From positions 5,194 through 16,041 of the forward strand of contig DLOP01000177.1 of NCBI GenBank assembly GCA_002478505.1: DNA of 10,848 bases. The letters run 5' to 3'. Positions 6,847 through 10,848 of this stretch are shown here, in pieces. This DNA comes from Lachnospiraceae bacterium UBA7481 (GTDB taxonomy: Bacteria > Bacillota > Clostridia > Lachnospirales > Lachnospiraceae). The position numbers and the translations under genes are program-made. Every line of letters starts with the position of its first letter. The stretch's first letter is position 1. The notes beneath the pieces are model-generated. The model searched no databases and was not told the origin of the DNA. It saw only the letters and a program-made list of their open reading frames with translations.

Positions 6847-7332
6847 TTATTGAAACCGTATATTTTTCTTAGCCCACAGCCTCAATGCATTGGCATTATT
6901 AGAGATTTTTTCCAATGCGTCAATAATATCATTAAACTTCTCCTGCTCATCTATGGAAACAATACCGTCTTCCGAAATCTCAATCAGGGAATCCTTCAAT
7001 TTATCAATATCCTGAAGCGATCCCAGCACACGCAGGGAAAGACGGTCAAAACCATCCATCTGTACCTCCTGGATGCTGCCCCTGCCAATGGAACACTCCT
7101 TGGCGCAATAGGAATTGCAAAGTTCCGGCATATTATACGCCTCCGCCATCAACTTGACTTCCTCCGGATAAGGCGTAATATTGCCCAGCTCTATATTCGC
7201 CAGTCTGGTCCTTTCAATATGCACGATCTCCGATGCACTCTCCCTGCTGGAAAATTTATTATCTGTTTCAGCTGCGCTGCATCTTGCATTATAATAGATA
7301 TTACCTAGCGCCTTGCTTGCCTTTTTCCCCAT
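6847..7332 (-). CDS. XRE-type helix-turn-helix regulator with a cysteine cluster
   Basis: A 161-residue cytoplasmic protein. Residues of about 27-72 fit a Cro/C1-type helix-turn-helix, with the IERTRLANIELGNITPYPEE core giving the recognition helix and the next turn. Straight after it comes C72-x3-C76-x3-C80 (ELCNSYCAKECSIG), which together with C18 could bind metal or sense redox state; that is inference. The remainder (~100-158) is charged and heptad-like (LGSLQDIDKLKDSL, DALEKISNNANAL), probably a dimerising helix. The ATG has AAAGGA 10 nt upstream. It heads the cluster leading to smr and the HD-GYP gene and is the best candidate for its regulator. No clear promoter or operator is visible in the 96-nt gap upstream. 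Confidence 0.75.
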   Translation of the reverse strand: MGKKASKALGNIYYNARCSAAETDNKFSSRESASEIVHIERTRLANIELGNITPYPEEVKLMAEAYNMPELCNSYCAKECSIGRGSIQEVQMDGFDRLSLRVLGSLQDIDKLKDSLIEISEDGIVSIDEQEKFNDIIDALEKISNNANALRLWAKKNIRFQ

Positions 7333-7428
7333 TGAATCATTTTCCTTTCTTTTTTCATCTTTATATCCATGCTCCGTTCCCAGTCTGGTTGAAATTTCTA
7401 ATTTTCAATCTTCCTTCCGTATATCTGT

Positions 7429-8103
7429 CTATGTCTCATGGTCGATCTCTATTTCGTCAAGCGAAGCAATCGACTTCACTCCGCGTTCCTTCCAGTACCG
7501 TTCTGAACGGGCGCCGCGGTTTAGCAGAAAACAAGGCAGCGACAGCTCCCTGGCCAGATGATACTCGTTCTCCGAATCTCCGATGATACAGACCATTCCT
7601 TCATCCTCTCCTGTCTTTGCAAGAAGCGTCTCCACAACCTGCTTCTTTGCTTTCCCTGCGTCAGCCGGTGACACGACCTGTATGTCATCCGCATAACCGG
7701 CTATCTCCAGCCGTTTCAACTCTTGCAGAAGTCCCTCTTTATTCTGCCTTGCCGTCAGATAAATGATCTTACTATGCGTTTGTTTCAGCCGGGTTAAAAA
7801 TCCCAGCGTATCCGGATACAGCGCATCCATCTTAAGCCAGCGCTCCTCCTCTATCTGCTGCCGCCACAATGCCATGATCTGTCCGGCAGCCTCCTCCCCC
7901 AATTTCAGGCAATCTGTCAAATATTGAATTCCGCTGTGCCCATCCGCCTTATATCTCATAAATCCTACCGGATCATAACACATTCCCTGTGCGCTCTCAG
8001 ACATGACCTCCGGCGCTGTCCCTGACAAGATCTCCTGCATCAGACGGCAATGCCTTTCCCCACTGTCTATCAGCGTACCATCCAAATCAAGTACATATAT
8101 CAT
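7429..8103 (-). CDS. HAD-superfamily phosphatase paired with ATP-grasp enzyme
   Basis: A 224-residue cytoplasmic hydrolase with all four HAD motifs: I, DLDGT (6-10), with nucleophile Asp6 and acid/base Asp8; II, Thr117 in YLTARQ; III, a lysine in KAKK (151-154); IV, GDSENE (175-180). A helical cap of about 90 residues between motifs I and II (C1 type) is typical of small-molecule phosphatases such as phosphoglycolate-type enzymes. Its ATG overlaps the stop of the ATP-grasp gene as ATGA (8100-8103), and AGGAG lies 8 nt upstream (8112-8116) inside that gene, so translation is coupled. The substrate is probably the product or a by-product of its partner. It could also be a sugar-phosphate phosphatase unrelated to the ligase step. 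Confidence 0.88.
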   Translation of the reverse strand: MIYVLDLDGTLIDSGERHCRLMQEILSGTAPEVMSESAQGMCYDPVGFMRYKADGHSGIQYLTDCLKLGEEAAGQIMALWRQQIEEERWLKMDALYPDTLGFLTRLKQTHSKIIYLTARQNKEGLLQELKRLEIAGYADDIQVVSPADAGKAKKQVVETLLAKTGEDEGMVCIIGDSENEYHLARELSLPCFLLNRGARSERYWKERGVKSIASLDEIEIDHET

Positions 8104-9059
8104 ATCACGATCTCCTGATATACCCGCAAAATAGTCTTAATGCTTTCATCTGTCTGGAACCATTCTTCATTTATTGTCATACCAAGCAGGTTCGCCAGCA
8201 GCGCGCGGATCAGCTGGAAGCCTGCCGCATTGGACAATCCCGTACCTGCCGCCAATCGCAAATTTACATCCATTACTTTCCAGCAGCCATCGTGATGCAC
8301 GAACTGTACATTAAACATCATCGGCATCTCCAGCAGTCCCACGATCTTTTGTATGACGATATCCGCCTCCGGAAGTTTCATCACCGCCGCCTTTGTACAT
8401 ACGCCAGCCTTGCTTTCCAGCCTTCTCCTGCATATGGTCCGAAGTTTCTGTTTATCCCAAAACGCTTCCACCGTAACTTCCTGCACGATCCCATCTTCCT
8501 CACAATACTCCTGCACGATCATTCGTTCCCAGTCAAACGTACCGGATTCACAACGTTCCAATATCTCATTTCCTGACATCGTACACGCATCCATCGCCCC
8601 AAAACCGTCCACCGGCTTGCAGAAATAAATCCGCTCCGCTTCCAGTTCTTCTTTTTCATATTGCCTAATGACCGGAAGCTCATGCGAGACGCAAAACTGA
8701 AAGAGATTCTTTTTATGATTTAACATATTGTCAGTTATACTGACAGGAGCAATACTTTTCACTCCCAGCGAAGTAAATGCCGGAAGATCCGGTGCGAAAA
8801 ATCTTTGTTCCCATGGAATCAGCGGGATGATCACATCGATCCGGTGCTCTTTCAACAATCCATACATATACTCCGCATAACCGGTCTCCTTCACCGGCGG
8901 AACCTTAAAAAAGAAATCAGCCAATGTGGAAGACGCAACCAGCTCCTCTTCGTTGATATCGCTGATATATAATGTTATCTTATCCGCATAATATTTTTTT
9001 ACAATAGATGCGATATGCCACGCAGAGCCTGTACCCCCTGCCGTTACCCAGAGTCTCAC
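8100..9059 (-). CDS. ATP-grasp ligase (CarB/PylC-like)
   Basis: A 319-residue cytoplasmic ATP-grasp protein, a fold that joins a carboxylate to an amine or similar nucleophile through an acyl-phosphate. Seen are an N-terminal Rossmann-like loop AGGTGSAWHIA (7-17); a DNMLNHKKNLFQF segment (110-122) matching the DK..F..L helix of carbamoyl-phosphate synthase-like enzymes; FCKPVDGFGA (146-155), matching the KP..G.GS loop; VQEYCEEDG (182-190) at the hinge; and DVNLR (264-268) in place of the usual E-x-N-x-R metal-binding motif. The start is GTG (9057-9059): a stop codon lies immediately upstream in frame, and AAGGAG is 10 nt before it (9070-9075). It is translationally coupled to the HAD gene. 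Substrates cannot be told; related pairs occur in some polysaccharide clusters, but no sugar genes are near. Confidence 0.85.
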   Translation of the reverse strand: MRLWVTAGGTGSAWHIASIVKKYYADKITLYISDINEEELVASSTLADFFFKVPPVKETGYAEYMYGLLKEHRIDVIIPLIPWEQRFFAPDLPAFTSLGVKSIAPVSITDNMLNHKKNLFQFCVSHELPVIRQYEKEELEAERIYFCKPVDGFGAMDACTMSGNEILERCESGTFDWERMIVQEYCEEDGIVQEVTVEAFWDKQKLRTICRRRLESKAGVCTKAAVMKLPEADIVIQKIVGLLEMPMMFNVQFVHHDGCWKVMDVNLRLAAGTGLSNAAGFQLIRALLANLLGMTINEEWFQTDESIKTILRVYQEIVI

Positions 9060-9142
9060 TTAGCGGCTGCTCCTTCCTGCACTTAACTCTTTCGCAATTA
9101 CCATCTGTTTTTTATACTTACTGCCCTACATATATAACCTGC

Positions 9143-9178
9143 AAAAGCGTCCGAAGGATCAGTATTCCCCCAAACGCT
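9143..9178 (-). terminator. Probable Rho-independent terminator after the CAP genes
   Basis: On the minus strand a 13-bp stem pairs AGCGTTTGGGGGA (9178-9166) with TCCTTCGGACGCT (9158-9146), with four G-U pairs and a 7-nt loop, followed by a short run of T (9146-9143). It lies 38 nt past the CAP-gene stop and 84 nt before the ATP-grasp start, so it probably separates the two units. The T run is short, so termination may be partial. Confidence 0.55.
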
Positions 9179-9215
9179 CCCGCAAAGTCCGCCAAAACCT
9201 CACATTGCAGCTGTT

Positions 9216-10082
9216 CTATCTGAATAACTGCACAAAATAAGCGACTCCATTCTCGTCAATATATACGCCGGCACCCATTTCTCCATAGTCGCCATTCATG
9301 ATATGCGTCCTGCTGGGGCCTGCCGTAAACCAACCCGGACCATTTCCTGCCGTTCCGTACATTGCGTCAAACCCATCTTCACGATACCACAAAATATTTT
9401 CCGTATAAGCTTTATTATAACCGCCTGCGCTTGTGGAGGAATAATTCGTCACAAGCTCTCTTGCCCTATACTGCGCGGCATAGATCATGGATTCATTCCA
9501 CGCAAATCCTCTCAATCCCGCTTTTTCACGTTCTATATTACAATATGCAAGAATCTGTAATCCCATACGGCCGTCCCAGCCGTTGCGCACATCTGTATCA
9601 GCCACACAGTTTCCAAGGAACTGCCAATAATACGGATCATGTTCTACAAGCGCAGGCAGATTCGTTTTTTCTGCAGGCTTCGTAACTTCTATCGCAGTAC
9701 GCCCTTCCGCCTTGCCACAGATGATATAATGTATATAATAAGCCTGCAGATCATCACCATACGCTGCCTGTAAATCCTCATATGCTGCCTTATATGCCTG
9801 CACATTAAATTCCGCGTTGCCCTGACGGCCTTCCGCCATACCACAGGTGATAAAATGATTCAGAAGCGCTGCTTCATCGGCGCCAAATGCCTCCTTTAAG
9901 TCAGGATACCGCTCTGCATAATACGCAGCGTCAAATACTGCGGAATAATCAACTGTCTCATCAGGAGAAGCCTGTACCGGCAGCATTACCAGTAAAAACG
10001 CAAGCAGACTAGCTGCGATTACAGATATTTTTCCAATCAGGGACATTTTATTCAATGTAGATTGATCCATTTTTATCTTCAT
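9216..10082 (-). CDS. Secreted two-repeat CAP/SCP-domain protein (downstream paralog)
   Basis: A 288-residue exported protein. The signal peptide is basic (MKIKMDQSTLNKM), with a hydrophobic core and probable cleavage after LPVQA (residue 38). Two related segments follow: residues 45-88 (FDAAYYAERYPDL...GMAEGRQG) and 91-128 (FNVQAYKAAYEDL...GKAEGR). The CAP domain is ~166-288, seen from IEREKAGL, YRARELVTNYS, TENI and the closing GAGVYIDENGVAYFVQLF. CAP proteins are wall- or host-facing; the fold normally carries two His and two Glu. Here both His positions appear to be Ser (S216 in YSST, S257 in GPSRTH), while Glu228 remains. The frame is open upstream to 10154, but that would overlap the previous gene. 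ATG 10080-10082 has AGGAG 7 nt upstream (10090-10094), starts a complete signal peptide, and lies 13 nt after that gene. Confidence 0.87.
   Translation of the reverse strand: MKIKMDQSTLNKMSLIGKISVIAASLLAFLLVMLPVQASPDETVDYSAVFDAAYYAERYPDLKEAFGADEAALLNHFITCGMAEGRQGNAEFNVQAYKAAYEDLQAAYGDDLQAYYIHYIICGKAEGRTAIEVTKPAEKTNLPALVEHDPYYWQFLGNCVADTDVRNGWDGRMGLQILAYCNIEREKAGLRGFAWNESMIYAAQYRARELVTNYSSTSAGGYNKAYTENILWYREDGFDAMYGTAGNGPGWFTAGPSRTHIMNGDYGEMGAGVYIDENGVAYFVQLFR
9802..9951 (-). repeat. Tandem-duplicated segment, copy 1 (pairs with 10634-10783)
   Basis: This part of the downstream CAP gene aligns without gaps to 10634-10783 at an offset of 832 nt. By eye about 22 of 150 bases differ (roughly 85% identity), with a 29-base exact run beginning ATAAAATGATTCAGAAGCGC. 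It encodes the first short repeat and the start of the second. It marks a gene duplication. Confidence 0.85.
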
Positions 10083-10095
10083 GTGATATCTCCTA

Positions 10096-10848
10096 TTATT
10101 TAACATTTTCCGTAAACAGCTGCGCAACATAAATAACGCCGTTTCCGTCAACATATACGCCGATCGCCGTCAATCTGTTTGTCGGATGAAGGATATTCAT
10201 TTTTTCCGTACTCTCGTTTCTCCGCGTCCACTCAGCAATCGTGCTTACCGCGCCCTGCTGATTCCTCGCGATATTCTCCTCACATTCCCTGATATAATCG
10301 CCTGCGCTTGTATGAGAATAATCTGACGCAAGTTCACGGGCTCTCAGCTGAGCACGAATCGTCAGGTCGTCTGACCAAACCAACAGCTTTAATCCAGCAT
10401 TTTCGCGCTCCATATTTTCATATCCAAGCAATTCATATCCCATGCCGATGTTCCAGCCATTACGTATTTCCTCTTTCGACGTCGCATTCCCATTATTCTG
10501 TCCTGCATTTTGTCCTGCCGCCACAGCGGTACGTCCTTCCGCTTTACCATTGGTGATATAATGCATATAATAAGCCGGAAGATTATCGCCAAATGCCGCC
10601 TGCAGATCACTGTATCTTTCCTTGTATGTCTGAACATTAAATTCTGCGTTGCCCTGACGTCCTTCCGCCATACCGCAGGTAATAAAATGATTCAGAAGCG
10701 CTGCTTCATCCGTGCCGAAAGCTGCTTGCAAATCAGGATAATGCTCTGCGTAATACGTTGCGTCAAATACTGCCGCGTAATCCGCCGCCGTCGCTGCCTG
10801 TGTGGGCAGAACCATCAAAACAGAAAGCATAACCGCCATCATGGCAGG
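10096..10848 (-). CDS. Secreted two-repeat CAP/SCP-domain protein (upstream paralog, 5' end off window)
   Basis: A paralog of the next gene downstream, with the same order: signal peptide, two repeats (about 21-64 and 67-104, counted from the ATG at 10842), a Gln/Asn/Gly-rich linker, and a CAP domain (~127-248). An ATG at 10840-10842 is possible, but the frame stays open to the window edge and the visible leader (AMMAVMLSVLMVLPTQA) lacks the basic N terminus expected of a signal peptide, so the true start is probably just beyond 10848. Unlike its neighbour it keeps the first CAP histidine (H177 in YSHTSAG) and E189 in EENIA; the second His position, normally in GHRENIL, reads TEKMNIL. The two are probably co-transcribed (13-nt gap). 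Possible roles are wall-associated adhesion or host or competitor contact; none is shown by the sequence. Confidence 0.85.
   Translation of the reverse strand, partial: PAMMAVMLSVLMVLPTQAATAADYAAVFDATYYAEHYPDLQAAFGTDEAALLNHFITCGMAEGRQGNAEFNVQTYKERYSDLQAAFGDNLPAYYMHYITNGKAEGRTAVAAGQNAGQNNGNATSKEEIRNGWNIGMGYELLGYENMERENAGLKLLVWSDDLTIRAQLRARELASDYSHTSAGDYIRECEENIARNQQGAVSTIAEWTRRNESTEKMNILHPTNRLTAIGVYVDGNGVIYVAQLFTENVK
10634..10783 (-). repeat. Tandem-duplicated segment, copy 2 (pairs with 9802-9951)
   Basis: The partner of the segment in the downstream CAP gene, gap-free and about 85% identical by eye. Many differences fall at third codon positions, which suggests selection on the repeat protein after duplication. 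Confidence 0.85.

Noticed and set aside
7390..7412. TTGAAA/TTTCAA inverted repeat between the HAD and XRE genes
   Set aside because: It has a 6-bp AT-rich stem with an 8-nt loop and no T tract; too weak to call a terminator or operator.
9124..9235. Open minus-strand frame (…LADFAGAFGGILILRTLL…) between the CAP and ATP-grasp genes
   Set aside because: It has no ATG, overlaps the CAP gene end, and is better explained by the 9143-9178 terminator hairpin.
10083..10154. Upstream ATG at 10154 for the downstream CAP gene
   Set aside because: It overlaps the 3' end of the preceding gene and puts 24 residues before a complete signal peptide; the ATG at 10082 has AGGAG at proper spacing.

Overview
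The window looks like chromosomal DNA of a Gram-positive anaerobe of the class Clostridia, most likely family Lachnospiraceae. This rests on purine-rich Shine-Dalgarno sites, a GGDCQALNA-type phosphofructokinase next to dnaX, a 7TM HD-GYP protein, and secreted proteins with short YYAERYPDL-type repeats. That taxonomic call is inference. Every protein gene is on the minus strand; the only plus-strand gene is a tRNA.

Layout by coordinate (minus-strand transcription runs right to left). 1-803: 5' part of dnaX (DNA polymerase III gamma/tau), cut by the window edge; its last 22 bases are an exact inverted copy of 281-302 and are probably an assembly artefact. 821-1894: pfkA, 17 nt upstream of dnaX and probably co-transcribed. 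1895-2129: a regulatory interval with the pfkA promoter and leader hairpin on minus and a near-consensus tRNA promoter on plus. 2130-2221: tRNA-Ser(CGA). 2254-4254: a large lipoprotein ending in a DUF3298/RsiV-like domain, convergent with the tRNA.

4334-7332: a tight three-gene cluster, in transcription order an XRE-type regulator with a cysteine cluster, a stand-alone Smr-domain protein, and a membrane sensor with HD-GYP phosphodiesterase and C-terminal receiver domains. The lipoprotein follows 79 nt later and may belong to the same unit. 7429-9059: an ATP-grasp ligase (GTG start) and a HAD phosphatase whose reading frames overlap by 4 nt. 9143-9178: a probable terminator. 9216-10848: two tandem paralogous secreted proteins with two short repeats and a CAP/SCP domain; the upstream copy runs off the window.

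The window mixes housekeeping functions (glycolysis, replication, tRNA) with envelope and signalling genes. The HD-GYP protein probably links an extracellular cue to cyclic-dinucleotide turnover. The lipoprotein and CAP proteins act at the cell surface. ATP-grasp plus HAD looks like a two-enzyme step on an unknown small molecule. No mobile element, CRISPR array or phage gene is visible. The most unusual points are the HD-GYP-REC domain order, the histidine losses in the tandem CAP domains, the ATP-grasp/HAD pair, and a terminator-like hairpin whose 5' arm contains the pfkA -10 box.
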